Assembly: GCA_011109175.1 (NCBI GenBank)
Contig: RDEW01000022.1
Location: 124,001 to 188,000, forward strand
DNA: 64,000 bases
DNA from: Dicyema japonicum
Lineage: Eukaryota; Dicyemida; Rhombozoa; Dicyemidae
Direction of reading: 5' to 3'
The notes under the pieces are model-generated. The model was not told the DNA's origin. It was given only the letters and a program-made list of their open reading frames with translations, and searched no databases. Position 1 is the first letter of the stretch, and each line of letters begins with the position of its first letter. Positions 23,290 through 35,174 of the stretch are shown here, piece after piece. A program made the translations under genes and the position numbers.

Positions 23290-24300
23290 ATTCTTAGTGT
23301 CCATTGGTCATGTCTTGAAAAAAACACATCTACAAAAATATGTGTGAATTCAATAACGCACACTAATTCGTGCTGTAGGATACACGTGCGTTATTTGTTT
23401 ATANATAAATAAATATCAGTGTGTATGAGCCTAAAATAAGCACTCTTTAGGATTGTCTTAAGAAACAAATTATTATGATTTCGATTCATTTGTTTTACCT
23501 TCTCTGAAATAAGCACATCCAAATTTGTTTAACCGTTAATGATTAGCATAGTTGACCAGACATTAGATCTACCATAGATAAGGCAATAAAATTTTGTGTT
23601 CTGAAAATTTCTTGACGTGTATAATGCAAGTTAACATTTTATGTGTTCTTAACCTCAAATGCTAATTTCCAATTTCACTATATCTTGTATTTGAGCTAAT
23701 CTCGCTTGCAATCCAGAGAATAGCCACAAAGTTAGGATGGAGTCAGTATGACCCTCAAATTGATTGTTACTTTAGTCCTTCAAAGCTTTAATACAAGTTC
23801 TTAGACAGACATGGAATGGGAAAACTCCTTATGTGGTAAAAATCTTTCTAATTTAAAGAGAAACTGTATATTTTTTAACTTAGAGTTTTCAAATTTTCGT
23901 GTGGTCTCTTCACTTTTCGACACATACGACATTTTATTAAAAATGTATTACAAAAAACTATTTTTATTAAATATACAATCTAACGTGGACCTACAATAAA
24001 AACCTACCAATATAAACGTACTTTTTAATTAAATTTTACAAATTATTTTTAAATTTTAAATAACTACAATTTCTTTTTTGTTTATGACAATATTAATTTT
24101 TGCAATTAATTTTAGTTTTAATAATAATTATTTTGGAATAAACTGAGCTCACCTAAGATTTTCAAAAAACATGCTCATCTGTAACGTAACGAGTATTTTT
24201 TCGATCAGCTAAGACCTTGTTTAACTTTCTTTTCATAGATCTACAGTAAAGCAAGAGCGTCACCAAGATCCATTTGTTCTCCCTAACATGAATCAATAAA
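23290..24300. other. AT-rich, no gene seen
   Basis: No supported coding region. One ambiguous base (n) lies at 23404 in an ataaat run. A short ORF at 23811-23999 has no features of a real gene. Confidence 0.4.
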
Positions 24301-24319
24301 AATTACTGATGGTGGTTTC

Positions 24320-24480
24320 TCAGAATTTCTTCCTCACATAATTTCTACAAGTAGCCTCATCGTCTCCACAGTCCTTTCTTTCCCAAATGTACGTGAATGC
24401 CGACCATTCGTCTTCTATGTTCTCAATGTACCAGTCATCTGGGAATCGACATCCATTCTGTCCAATAATTTCTGTCCAGC
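24320..24480 (-). CDS. Putative last exon of an unidentified Cys-containing protein
   Basis: The minus strand gives an open frame ending in TGA at 24320: WTEIIGQNGCRFPDDWYIEN, EDEWSAFTYIWERKDCGDDE, then ATCRNYVRKKF. The composition (three Cys, many Trp and acidic residues) looks like a real extracellular domain rather than random translation. Upstream minus-strand pieces near 24620-24880 (TVTFWTCIGG, LFGPIWVYLWDIDEF) may be earlier exons, but I could not close the splice frame. Family not recognised. Confidence 0.4.
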
Positions 24481-25899
24481 TTCAATAACCATGAATATAA
24501 CTTAATAGACTCATTCATTTAATCAGTCCGTCGTTTCAATGTCTGAATACTCGTTATTGTGAAGACAAATTCAGATTATCAGATCCAGTAGAATACTAGC
24601 TTACAAGAACAATCGAGACTAGAATTGGAAGGAAATCACTGAAGACAGTTTGAGCATGGAGAACTCATCGATGTCCCAGAGATATACCCAAATTGGTCCA
24701 AACAGTTTTTTAGTGCTTTTTATTGAACTTTGGTGTAGTCCACCAATACAAGTCCAAAAAGTAACGGTTGTTTCAACAGTATTCACCTTTGTTCGGTTCT
24801 TTCTAAGTATTCGATTAGGCCAAGTACAGATTTAAGAAATTAATCACACTTATCCACATCTGAATATTAGTCTCACACTTGGATGAAATCGAAATTCGAG
24901 TAAGATTCCACTCTGATATTTGAAACACTTCTGGAAATAATTAGCTAAAAAACCTAAGTGAACTCACTGGTTGTACTAATCAGGTCTTGCGTATCTTCCT
25001 AACATTTCATTACTACAGATGACGGAAGAGGTGAAAGCAAGTTACGATAAACAGACGGGTCTTCAGATTCCCTATTTTCCAGTGGCTTCATTAGCCGGTT
25101 CTTGTGCTATCGTTGATTTCTGACAATAAACACATTGCTGTCTCACAGCGACCGGCTAATTTTTTTAAATCTTAAAAGCAAACTCATTTAAACCTCAGAA
25201 TCGACTTTCTCAATATAGAAAGACACGTGGTAAATCTTTTTAGGTCAAGTTTATATTCCCTGAATCTTTTCGAGAATTCTGTCGAATGAATTGATAAAAG
25301 TCACAAGAATTTAAATTTTAACTTCATTTTACATCATAAACAACAGATATTAGTTCGTGACTCTAGAATGTTCAAATTGATGACTTACTCGTTCCATTAA
25401 AATAAAATAAACTCGAAAGAGTTAAATTGAGGCTGGACAGACTTATAACCATTTGCTGAGTAATTTCTTAGTACTTTCAGTGTACTAGTCAAGTTAGTTG
25501 ATGAAGAAAGACGTTACATAAAGACCATGTGCTCAAATTATTAATTAAATAAAATTTTAAATATGATTATTTTTTATAATTTAATTAATTTTTTTTATTT
25601 TAACCTAAAATGATTAAAACGTCTCTGACTTATGGAAGATCGGAAATCATCCTATTTTGAAATATACAACAATACATCGAGCCATGCAATTCTTATGTCT
25701 GTAGCATTTAGGGCTCATTCATTTCTTGGACAAGTGTTTTGTTGTGGAAAATTCAGTTTCCAATGCCTCTGGAATCCCTAATACGTTAGAACCGAGGAAC
25801 ATGTCGTTGTGACTACGAAGATCCATTTATTCGGCCAATACGTGCTTGTGTGGTGTGAGGAAGGAGCATTGGACAGTTGAGTTCACAAACAATTAAAAA

Positions 25900-26230
25900 G
25901 TTTGAGTCAATGTCCGAAGGCAACTCCAGCTTATGCTTTTCCCGATCTTCCACTGCCAAGAAAATAAGGACTCATGCATCAAGAGAAGACATATTCCACA
26001 ATAATATATGATTTTGACCATCAACACATGTCAAACAGATTATTGCCCGAAGGTGAAACACCTCTACGACATAGAGTAACTCTTGGAATTTAGTAGACCC
26101 TTTTAACGGTTAATATTAAGCGTTGACCATTAATAAATGAGAGAGTAGTACAAGTCCATAAAAGGTAATATTTATATTAGTTAAAAGCACTCAGATGTTT
26201 CTAATAAGCACACGAATAATAAGGTAATAG
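25900..26230. repeat. Dispersed repeat, inverted partner of 4.60-5.04 kb
   Basis: Matches the reverse complement of 4600-5035 as described there. The flanks on both sides (25150-25900 and 26230-26460) hold no gene I can support. Confidence 0.6.
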
Positions 26231-26464
26231 TTTGTTGTACTCCCAACCATCATTTCTACAAGTTACATTCGTCTAACTTTCCTTTTTGCGGAAATTTGTA
26301 ATTGAAGACAGAGTAAAGTAGATTAACTGAGGGTACGATTGACAAAGAAATTACTAGAAAAGTGTTAACCTCTTATCAAAATCGTTACGACCATTAATAT
26401 GCATTAAATATCAACGTTGACTAAACTAACGTTAAGGTTTGACTGGCCAATAACTAATATCAAA

Positions 26465-26848
26465 TTATTCACTTAAAAACTGAATCAGACTTTTATAGAA
26501 ACATGCTCCAGCTGCTAGGGGACGGTGGACATTCTCGCAAAAGTAGCCATTCCAAAGGCTGTCTAAATCACCGTCGTTACGCGAGTCTCATTTTGCCCGT
26601 CAATCGTGTTTTAACTTTTTTAATGATTGCCTTTGCCAATGTCCCAACCATTGAAGAGACTCGACTGTGAAGTTCCTCAATTGAATTCGAATATCGAATA
26701 TAAATTTAATTTTATTGATTTTGTAATAATCATGCCCATTTAATATGTTTTTGCGATAATTGCTGGATATGAATAAACTATCGATGGTACCATTAATATT
26801 CACAATAGAAAGAGAAGAGAAGGAATGACCAAAATTTCGATTCCCCAC
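26465..26848 (-). CDS. Possible small gene, unidentified
   Basis: An 82-codon open frame on the minus strand (26848-26600) reads NINGTIDSLFISSNYRKN and IFDIRIQLRNFTVESLQW. Just downstream a second open stretch gives DGDLDSLWNGYFCENVHRPL. These could be exons of one gene separated by a micro-intron, but I could not fix the junction. No family recognised. Both stretches could also be chance. Confidence 0.25.
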
Positions 26849-27999
26849 AAAAGAAGATTTTCAAAAAACTAAAAAAAATATTAATTGTGGAAACCAAGGT
26901 CATCGTAATTCTTGGACATTACGCAAAACTATATAACAAATATTTTATGGATGACTCCAAAGAAGATATAGTTTGATTAATAAATTCAAATATTGACAAT
27001 GAATAAAACCTGTCTACTAATTTTATAATCTGTTAACAGCGTACTCCACCATTCATTGTCTTCTAGGCTATTAATGAGCATGTTTCTCATTGGAATAGCT
27101 AACAGATATTGATAAACGACTAAAACTGAAATTTTTTAATACAAAAATCCTTTATAAAAATTAACGAGATTATCATTCATAACATTCAAGATTAAATAAC
27201 TAGGTGTTAAGTCTATTGTTTCTCCTACATATCTAAGTTCTCCAAATTGGGTCAGTGGGTGTCGAACCCATCTTCAAAGTCCTGAATTTCTGATGTCTCC
27301 TGAGACCATTAAGACGAGGAAGGAGAGGTTGAGCAAACAAGGCTATCTCCATCTTGATGAGATGAAAACATTAAGCAAACAAGGCCTATGTCCAGATACG
27401 TGACGAGCTCAGTTTTTAGACCAAATGACGACTAGACTAACTGATCAAGATGAAGATGATGAAATTACTATATTTTTATGAATAGAATTCCAACGAGACA
27501 TTCGGAATAGTCATGAGGACTTGTGAGTGAGAGGTGGAAGAGGAAAAGATTCATTTGCCTGAAATTTCGTCGTTTGAATGTTATATAACCTCATACTCGG
27601 ACGAAATTGTGGAGATTTTCTTATCAAATGTTTAAACAATCTTAATAGTTTGTTCAACTGAATTTGTCGGGAAGTCAGCCAATCTGTGTCCACGATGTTA
27701 TCCACTCGGAAAGACGATAAATGATTATCTTTTGAGTCAACTCGAGGGCTGGTTTCCAGTTTATAGCAAAAGGTCCCTTTGGGACATTAGAAGATCAAAG
27801 AGGTCCTCCTCTTAAAGAAGAATGGGGATGGATGTGGAGTCTGAATGCATATTCCTCATGATCTTCTGTCCTAGAGAGTTTATACATTCGACCCTCGTAG
27901 AATGAATACCGATCTCTGTCTAATAAATCATTCAATTAATTTCAAAAATTTAGAAATCTGTAAGAAATTAACAAAAACTAATGATGATCATATGAAATT

Positions 28000-28698
28000 T
28001 ATAAAATACTTCCTCTCTTGAGCGAATATCTGAGCTACTAACAGAGGGAAAACGAGAGAACTCAGCACACACCTAACCTCTAACATCACCATACTCAACC
28101 TTGAATAGCGAACTTGTGATTTAAGCTTCAGCCAAGAAACAGCCTCGTCAGGAGAAGCATGAGAATCAATGGAATTCTATTCCGGTGTTAATAAACAGCA
28201 AAATCAGCTTTGTTCTTCTATATCTTCACCAAAAAAACACGCCATCAAATTTGCATTACAAACGAGATGTTTGCTCGTTCATCCCCCTAGAATAATCATC
28301 GCAGTATTGATAGCCTTCATGGAAAGCAAGTTAATCTTTCGAACGTCTTTAATAATGTCAAGTTTGAGTCCAGGACGGCCAAAAGAGTGGACAAACAACA
28401 TATTTCCAATATAACCGTCAGTCAAAGCGGACAAATAACCGGGAAATCGTTCTACAATATATGTAAGTCAAATCCCCTTGTTAGTCCAATAAAATATGGA
28501 ACTTTCGTTATTAATCTCCTTTCTTAGTCGCTGACGTAACATGAAAAGAGTCCATTTGTATTCTGAGGGGTTATTACATATGTTTACATATTTCTGATGT
28601 TCCAGTAAGGTTTGGTTAATCATAGGCATAATCCAAGTATTGAATGTACAATAATTGTTATTCGGAATCAAAATGTAACCTTTTACGTGCGAAAACAC
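28000..28698 (-). pseudogene. DHPS: Deoxyhypusine synthase pseudogene, copy B
   Basis: Same reading as copy A, with parts better preserved. From 28698: GYILIPNNNYCTFNTWIMPM, six extra residues TLLEHQ absent from copy A, RLRKEINNESSIFYW, then [31 protein letters not shown] and MIILGG. TGA again interrupts just before SKHLVCNANLM. SHASPDEAVSW matches the conserved 'GARPDEAVSW' block, and the last exon, joined over a 27-nt intron, reads SSLVFPLLVAQIFAQ. Frames are still broken near the NT-GIEF segment. The N-terminal third is missing. Not functional as it stands. Confidence 0.75.
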
Positions 28699-28726
28699 AA
28701 CTACTAGCTAGATTAACTCAATTAAT

Positions 28727-29660
28727 TAAAGTAAGATGGAGACCTGGTTACAGGTAAGACCGTTATTTAATAATTGGAATCAGTTCACTACCCTATCTGG
28801 GACCTAATGAACCCATATTCTCTATATGCAGTGATTCATTCTGATATGAAAACCGAAAAAGTATGTGATGGTAACAGCTTTCAGTGGATATTGCTTGGAG
28901 AAGTCGGTCTGGGAAAGTGTTATTCACTGGTGGACTCAGTATCGTGTTGATCAGATTTGTTCAACAAAAAGCTCAAAGAATTTCACCATCACAATATAGC
29001 AGTAATTGCATCGACATTGGAATTGATAAATTGATGACTTGCACTAGCTACAGTCTTGAAACGACACAAATCGAAAAAAAACCTGACAAGAAGAAACTTT
29101 CTTGGGAATGTCTAAAGTGGAGACTAAGCTAATACAGACTGAGGTACCCCTGTTGATTGATCATAGTTGGAGTCCAATTATTGGTTTGTCAAAGTCTGCA
29201 GAACAACTAAAGTTATACTGAAGTGACCCCTCTTATTTATGTCAACACAACGTAAACGTTGGCAAAAAACTCGGTCGTAATGAAAACGAAGCTTCTTGGT
29301 TGATTTTGAAGAAAGTCATAAATTCACTTAATCTCCGTAATTTCTATATATAGCCTCTAGTACAGATGGAATTCAGCGAATCGTTAATTTACGGTTGTCT
29401 CTGGTAATAATCTTAGAGAAGTGTATAAAATATCAGGAAATATACCAGAGGGGACAGATAACCGACCCCAAACTATTCACTACTCGCAAACACAGAAAGG
29501 TATTCATTGTAAATATACTTAGATTGCACACAGGGAGACTATCAATGAAACAGAGCTAGTGTACACCTACAGTATTCTGAATGAGGAGGATCAGCTTGCG
29601 GGTTGTTTTCGCTTTATTTTCAGTCATTCACAACAATCTTCAGACTGATTCAAGGTTTGT
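28727..29660 (+). pseudogene. WDR24: WDR24-like fragment, copy B
   Basis: This copy starts inside the WD40 region (KVRWRPGY), crosses a GT-AG intron of 30 nt, and continues IWDLMNPYSLYAVIHSD. After a 24-nt intron it reads VDIAWRSRSGKVLFTGGLS, FVQQKAQRISPSQY and CIDIGIDKLMTCTSYSLE. Here the run of five A's keeps the frame that copy A loses. At 29225-29330 it retains SYLCQHNVNVGKKLGRNENE, matching the WDR24 segment after the propeller that copy A has deleted. The 5' half and the zinc-finger exon are gone, so it is a pseudogene. Confidence 0.75.
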
Positions 29661-30250
29661 CAAGAATTTGCTTAATGGAGGGATCCCTAAGAACAGTAGT
29701 GTTGAAGTTGTGAAGTTCCCACAAACTAAATTGTTCCTGATACTCCCACAAAAATTTATGTATGTAGAAAGTGTGTAGAGTTGAAGATCCAAATCAGAAT
29801 TGTTCGGATGATTGCACAGGACAGGATGCTGCGGCCTGAAAATCACTTTTAGACTAGTCAGAACTGATGTGCTAACTCATTGAATGCATCCATTGCAAAT
29901 TATTTGGCTGCCCAACGACCCAGGGATCTTAACAAAGTAACAGACATTATATACGTTGGAAATATGACTTTCTATGTGAAAGTTACAAACATCAAGTAAA
30001 TGGAAGAAGAATACTGATAAGAAAATAGCCGCACATAAAAAAAATTTGTGTCTCCTAATGATTTTGAAGACTAAAAAAGTAAGGAGGATAAAGAAAGAAT
30101 TATGAATATACTTGCATCTTATGGATTTATGAAAACACCAAAGGAAAAATTTGCCATATTAGTAGCAGCCATACAGACAAAATTAGAGTACTGGAAAAAG
30201 ACTCACAATTCATGAGTCGAGAATAGCATTCAGGAATTGTGTTCGAATTA
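29650..30250 (+). pseudogene. Unidentified conserved segment, copy B
   Basis: Homologous to 19815-20430, with many substitutions and indels. It keeps KNSSVEVVKFP, ICVCRKCVELKIQ-like and VTDIIYVGNMTFYVKVTNIK. It ends where the LINE at 30250-33095 begins. Identity unknown. Confidence 0.35.
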
Positions 30251-33095
30251 AACATTCGTCCTACATTGGTCAGGTCCTTGTGTAGAACCTATGGCAAAGT
30301 TATGCGAGGTCTTCCACGGAACGAGGTATTCACTTCTGGGCAGAAATAGTTATTCATTGCTATTTTAGCAGGCTTCAATTGGCTCATTCGAAGGATGTGA
30401 CCAAACAGACGTCATCTTGATTCTAGGATATCCAGACTCAATGGTCTTGTATTACATACTTTGTATAGATTCTTGTTTGTAATTTTTTTCGGCCAGTTGA
30501 TGCCAAGCAACAGTCGGAGTTGCTTACGATGGAAGGCATCTAGTTTGTCCATTACCGCTTCTGAGACACCCCAGGTTGCAGCGTTGTACATTAGGACTGG
30601 TTTCACGAAGGCATTATATAGTCTCACACGTAATTGTGTGCTAATTTGTTTACGATGATTCCAGACTACTCCCATTTTTCTAAAGGCCGCGACGGCCAAC
30701 ATTTTTTTGTTAGTAATATCCTCAGCGTCTCCGAGCAACGACCCCAATTTTTTACAGTATCTCCATTTTTCATCAGTTCGGGTTAGTTCACGGCGTATGG
30801 TAGTTGTCTCCGTCTTTTTCGTATTGATTTTGATGAACCATTTTTCTAAAACATCTGGCATCCTTGTCCGTATATAGTTTAATGTTTTCTCGTCGCTGGA
30901 TATATAGTCGAAATCATCTGCATAAAACACTTCAGTTTGAGGTAGATCGCCAATTAATAGTCTGAAGTCTCTGAGTGCCGCCTCCAGATATGTCACAAAA
31001 AATACCGGTGACAAGGAATCTCCGTGCGGTACCCGAACGTTGTCTCGAATAGGACAGACTCCAAATTTCCAAAACGTACACTTAGCTGCGTTGTTCCAAG
31101 TAATAGACGAATCATTCTGACACCGTCCTCGTCAACCAACTTCTCCAAGATATCCAAAAGTCTCCCTCTGTTTATAGAGTCAAAGGCTTTGGACATGTCC
31201 ATGCCAAGGATGCCAATAGCCCCCTTGTACTTTTGATGTGTTGCACAAAGCCATCGATGTCCCCAGACCACATCAGCTGTAGATCTCCTTGACCTGAATC
31301 CGCTTTGACCGTGAGAGAGAAAGTTCTCGATGTCAGATCCAATCCTGTTCAGCACTATAAGTGATAGTGTCTTGCGTAGAGTCGTCAATAGTACGATGGG
31401 TCTTAAATTCGTTAAGGGGCCTTTAGCTTTGCCCGGTTTTTGTAGTGCAATTAGTGTGCCATTACCCAAATCCAGTGGTGAGTTGTATTTGAATGTTTTG
31501 TTGTATATCTCAGTTAATAGTTCAGAGATCTCGGTCGGTGCATATTTGAGAAGTTCAGCATTTATGTTGTCAGGACCAGCAGCTCTATTGTTGTTCAGTT
31601 TGTCCAGGGCTTTTTTTGTTTCCAGAATCGTTATCGGAAGATTTAGTTCTCGTGCTTCACCATCGAATTGTTTGATTATTTCCCCGTGGTTTTGATTGAA
31701 GGCCTGCTGATAATGGCTGGATATGGTCGATAGAATTTCATATTTGTTTAACATAGTCTTTCCAAACTGGTCATGTATTGTGATTTTTGATAACTGCGTG
31801 TCTCTATGTAGTAGGTGAATAGCCTTGAACATCTGCGCTCCGTTTTTGAGTCTTTCTACTTCTTTAGCCATTCCAGCAAATTTATTTTCCTTTATTTCCC
31901 TCGTTCTTTTCTTTATTTTATACAGAGTTTGGTTCCGCATGGCTCTTAGAGTGTGTTCCTTTGCCTGGTCCTGGCAGGTTTCGACCTGTAAACGTAGGTT
32001 CCTCTGCAATTTGGATAGTTCTTTAAGTTTGTGGTCATAGTATCCGTTAAAATGGTTCGGTTTTACTCCGACTGTTGAATGGGCCGCGCACTTTATTGCA
32101 TCGATGGTGTCTTGCCAGAGCTCCCCAGGCATTTTTTCTTTATTCCACTGTCTGATCTTTTCTCTCAATGTATTTTGATAGCTTTCCCGAGTCGGTCCTA
32201 CCATGCAGAGTTGCTCTACTGCGAACCTCCCCTCAGATATCCTCATGCCAGCCGCTTTGGAAACCCCAAAATATCGTTCGAAAAGGAAACGTGCCACAAC
32301 TAATCTGTGATCACTATCTACTAGTGTCCCACTGTAGCTCCGAGAATCTGTTAGCATTGCCTTGTAGGCTTGTTTGCAGATAATGTAATCTATTTGGTTA
32401 TATATAGGCTTGATAGTCCCAGATTTGTCCTTTCGGTAGCAGCTCCATGTCGTCTTATGTCTTGATGAGTACCTGAAAGCAGTTTTGTATAGAAATAGTT
32501 TGAATGTATTGCAAAATTCGATTCTCCTGAATGGTTCATGATCCTTCTTTTATGGCTTCCCATGAATTCTTCGTGACTACTCACACATCCTGCCTTTGCG
32601 TTCCAATCTCCGGCGATGTATGTCATGAACGATGTTTCCAAAGATGCATATAGTTGCGACAGGGAGGAATAGAAGTCGTCTAGTTCGTCTCCATTGATTG
32701 ATACTCTCACCGAAGTTGGTGCATATACATTAATAATGGAGATTATGGAATTGTTCCTTTCACCGTATTTTAATTGTAAAACACATATTCTATCGCTCAC
32801 CTCCACGTCTTGTGGATTCGATTGTTCAGTTCTTTTTGTATTGCAAATCCCATGCCGTAGTGTGGGCAATTCGAAGGGTGCAGAATCAGGCGGAAATCAT
32901 TGTTGATTTCATCTAGTCCGCCTTTTACTTTCGTTTCCTGTAAGCACGCCACGGTTACCTTGTACTATCCAAGATCCACATAAATTTCTTCTTTTAATAT
33001 CCGACTTTATTCCTCTTACATTGGACGAGCTAATAGTGAAAGATCCCGAAGAAAAGCACGAAAAAGACATGTGTGCAATAGAGCCACGTCACCAG
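30250..33095 (-). mobile_element. Nearly full-length LINE, family 1
   Basis: The best copy of this family, read on the minus strand. The 5' end has ggtgacgtggctc near 33080. Next are SNVRGIK, then HYGMGFAIQ, and an EEP ORF (32869-32390) with the intact active-site block AGDWNAKAG. A 454-aa ORF (32357-30993) carries the SDHRLV motif, a long basic linker and the RT fingers (NNRAAGPDNIN, GQSGFRSRRST, MDMSKAFDSINR). A frameshift at about 31030 leads into HGDSLSPVFFVTYLEAALRD and the catalytic FYADDFDYI. The 3' part ends with the thumb and the LFGHILRM tail to about 30260. Frame breaks near 32370-32400 and 31030 make it inactive unless they are sequencing errors. Confidence 0.85.
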
Positions 33096-33224
33096 CTCAA
33101 CCTACAAAGATGGCCAATATCAGTGTTATTAAATAAAATAACTACATAAACCTCCAAATAATAAGAAGCATAAGGACGAATCATATATTTATTAAATTTC
33201 AAATCAAGTGACGTTATTTTAAAT

Positions 33225-33400
33225 CAGTGCATTCCATCTAATGATTTTACTTGATAAGCAGCCAAATATTTGGTACTGTTTTGCTCGCTTGGTAAAATAT
33301 AATGAAGCTTTCATTTCTTCTACGGATTCCCACTTTCGCATTCCAGTCCCCGGCAAAAAACCATAAGTACACGTTATTGGTCCAAAAGGTTCGGTATTCA
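33225..33400 (-). mobile_element. Duplicate of the EEP/surface-gene fusion fragment
   Basis: Corresponds to 21610-21790: the same EEP piece (WNAKVG-like, here with small changes) followed by the remnant of the surface-protein intron. About 135 bp found in copy A (21795-21930) are deleted here. Confidence 0.5.
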
Positions 33401-33529
33401 ATAGTTTAAAACTGCAAAAAATTTTTATTATATTAGAATTAAAATTAAAAATTATTTGTTAATAAATATAAATTGTATCATCTTATATATATATATATTC
33501 CATAACTGTGGTGTAAATCGACAATAATA

Positions 33530-33962
33530 ATGTACAAAATTGCTAAAGGTTTACAAAATTAAACAATTCAATAGGGATTATGTTTTATTGTGTTTTTGTC
33601 GGCTTTGCAAAGAATCTCATTGAAGTAATCAAATTATCAAATACACGGGTAACGACGTGGAGCATTAATAATATTAAGTATTCCATATTATTAAGTGGAA
33701 ATATTAATATAGATAATCAAAATGTACAAATATATAATAATTTTAGGATAAAATTACGAATTTTGATAATTCAGATATTTCATTGAATATCAACCAATTA
33801 AATCAAAACACTGACCGTTTATCCATCCTAATGGCAGTTAATAGGTTAAAAATTTACATTCGAATTACAAAAAGTAACATGAATTATGAATTAGACAAAA
33901 TGGATATTCAAATTGATAGTACTTTGTAAAAATATGTTTATGTAATGTGTATGCTAAATTGA
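33530..33962 (+). pseudogene. Truncated surface-protein family copy
   Basis: The exon structure is the same as the gene at 22.0 kb: exon 1 33530-33548 (MYKIAKG), a 26-nt intron, then exon 2 continuing IMFYCVFVGFAKN with TRVTTWSINN. The third exon follows a 23-nt intron. The next intron has lost its acceptor: the sequence reads tttat where the 22.4 kb copy has tttag. The copy stops at 33962 before the YHCG motif, joined to an inverted fragment of deoxyhypusine synthase. A truncated pseudogene. Confidence 0.7.
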
Positions 33963-34080
33963 TTAGACTAACAAGGGGATTTGACTTACATATATTGTAG
34001 AACGATTTCCCGGTTATTTGTCCCGCTTTGACTGACGGTTATATTGGAAATATGTTGTTTCTTCACTTTTTTGGACGTCC
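33963..34080 (+). pseudogene. DHPS: Inverted fragment of deoxyhypusine synthase
   Basis: About 115 bp complementary to 28395-28490 (shared acttacatatattgtagaac and ttatattggaaatatgttgt). The sense direction of the enzyme is on the plus strand here, opposite to both larger copies. It marks an inversion breakpoint at 33962/33963. Confidence 0.75.
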
Positions 34081-34439
34081 TGGACTAAAGCTTGACATTA
34101 TTGAAAGAAAAAGGTGAGAATGGCTAATTGTTGTTTGCCGTTAAGAATATGAATTAACATCGAGTAAGTCAAATACTTTTTTTAAACATAAGCTTTAATA
34201 ATAATTACACTAAAATAAATGTTACAGTACTTGACCTCTTTTTTCTTTTTTTAAATTTATTAAGCTAATTAAAGACAAAAATTAACAGTTAGAAATTACT
34301 GGATTATCTCACAATCGAGAACGCATTTCACCTGAAACTTTGAAAAGAAATGTGCTAATCAGAGAGCTCCTTTCTCTTCTATAATTTTTAATTAGACAGT
34401 TCCTTAGTGATTACGAATTTTTTTCAGATTTAGAAAACT

Positions 34440-34625
34440 TGCGGTGTTCCCAAGCAAGATAAGCTAACTCAATTTAGAAAACAATAATTTTAGAATTTTA
34501 AAGTAGTTCGCATTTTTATATGTCGTGTTAATTACTGAGTATTACTAAGAAAGTTTGAGAGTTATTTAATAATTTTTCAAAGGGATTTTCTTTTCAAGTT
34601 TCTATAAATATCGGAATGAGTGGAT
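34440..34625. repeat. Inverted copy of 12.30-12.51 kb
   Basis: Reverse complement of 12300-12510 with scattered changes. No coding content. The surrounding 34080-35150 is AT-rich with no gene recognised. Confidence 0.55.
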
Positions 34626-35174
34626 ACAATTATGATATGGAATATCAGAAGCGACCACATTCTACACGGATTGGTTATTAGCATGAGGTCAAATATTATG
34701 GAAAATGTTTTCATGAAGTTCAATATATCTCGTGTGGATTAGGTGCACTATCGATGCTTCGTATTTCTTTCACGACTCCAATAAATATCTATGTTTATTA
34801 TAGAAGTTTCTGTCGTAAGACAAAAGAATTTAAATTTTGAGTATTTTATTGTGAGTTCTCGTTGTGTATATATTAATAAAATGATGATTTTTAAAGATCC
34901 AGTCATCATCAGAGTATAATTTAATATTTAATAAATAATGGTTGTAAATGAAATCCGAAAATTAATTCGCCAACTAAAACCCCATGTTAATTTTAATTAA
35001 ATTAGTATCATATGTCCCGTTAAACGAGCATTCCCAATGATGTTGCAAATCGATGATTTTCAGACGATGTCATGCGTGCAAGATTATTCATCGGAAATTG
35101 TGTAGCGGTCAAGTCTTCAAATATAAATAATTAATATGATTTTAGGAATAGGTTAAACAATATCAATATTGTAC

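Larger units (their letters stand above)
27820..33962. repeat. Segmental duplication, copy B (partner 13.44-22.45 kb)
   Basis: The same order as copy A: deoxyhypusine synthase, WDR24, unidentified segment, surface-protein start. Large deletions remove the 5' half of WDR24 (junction near 28718) and its zinc-finger exon (near 29655). A family 1 LINE lies at 30250-33095. The block ends abruptly at 33962, where an inverted deoxyhypusine synthase fragment begins. Confidence 0.85.

Noticed and set aside
27511-27770. Minus-strand ORF (FRVDNIVDTDWLTSRQIQLN) as a gene
   Set aside because: Coherent for about 85 codons, but no family resemblance, no start or splice evidence and no second copy.
28274-28300. 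Selenocysteine or reassigned TGA in deoxyhypusine synthase
   Set aside because: Other lesions in the same copies and use of TGA as a normal stop in LINE frames make simple decay far more likely.
28169-28414. Plus-strand ORF over the deoxyhypusine synthase copy
   Set aside because: A shadow of the minus-strand enzyme sequence, whose family match is clear.
31330-31695. Plus-strand ORFs across the LINE at 30-33 kb
   Set aside because: Antisense shadows of the long RT/endonuclease ORF.
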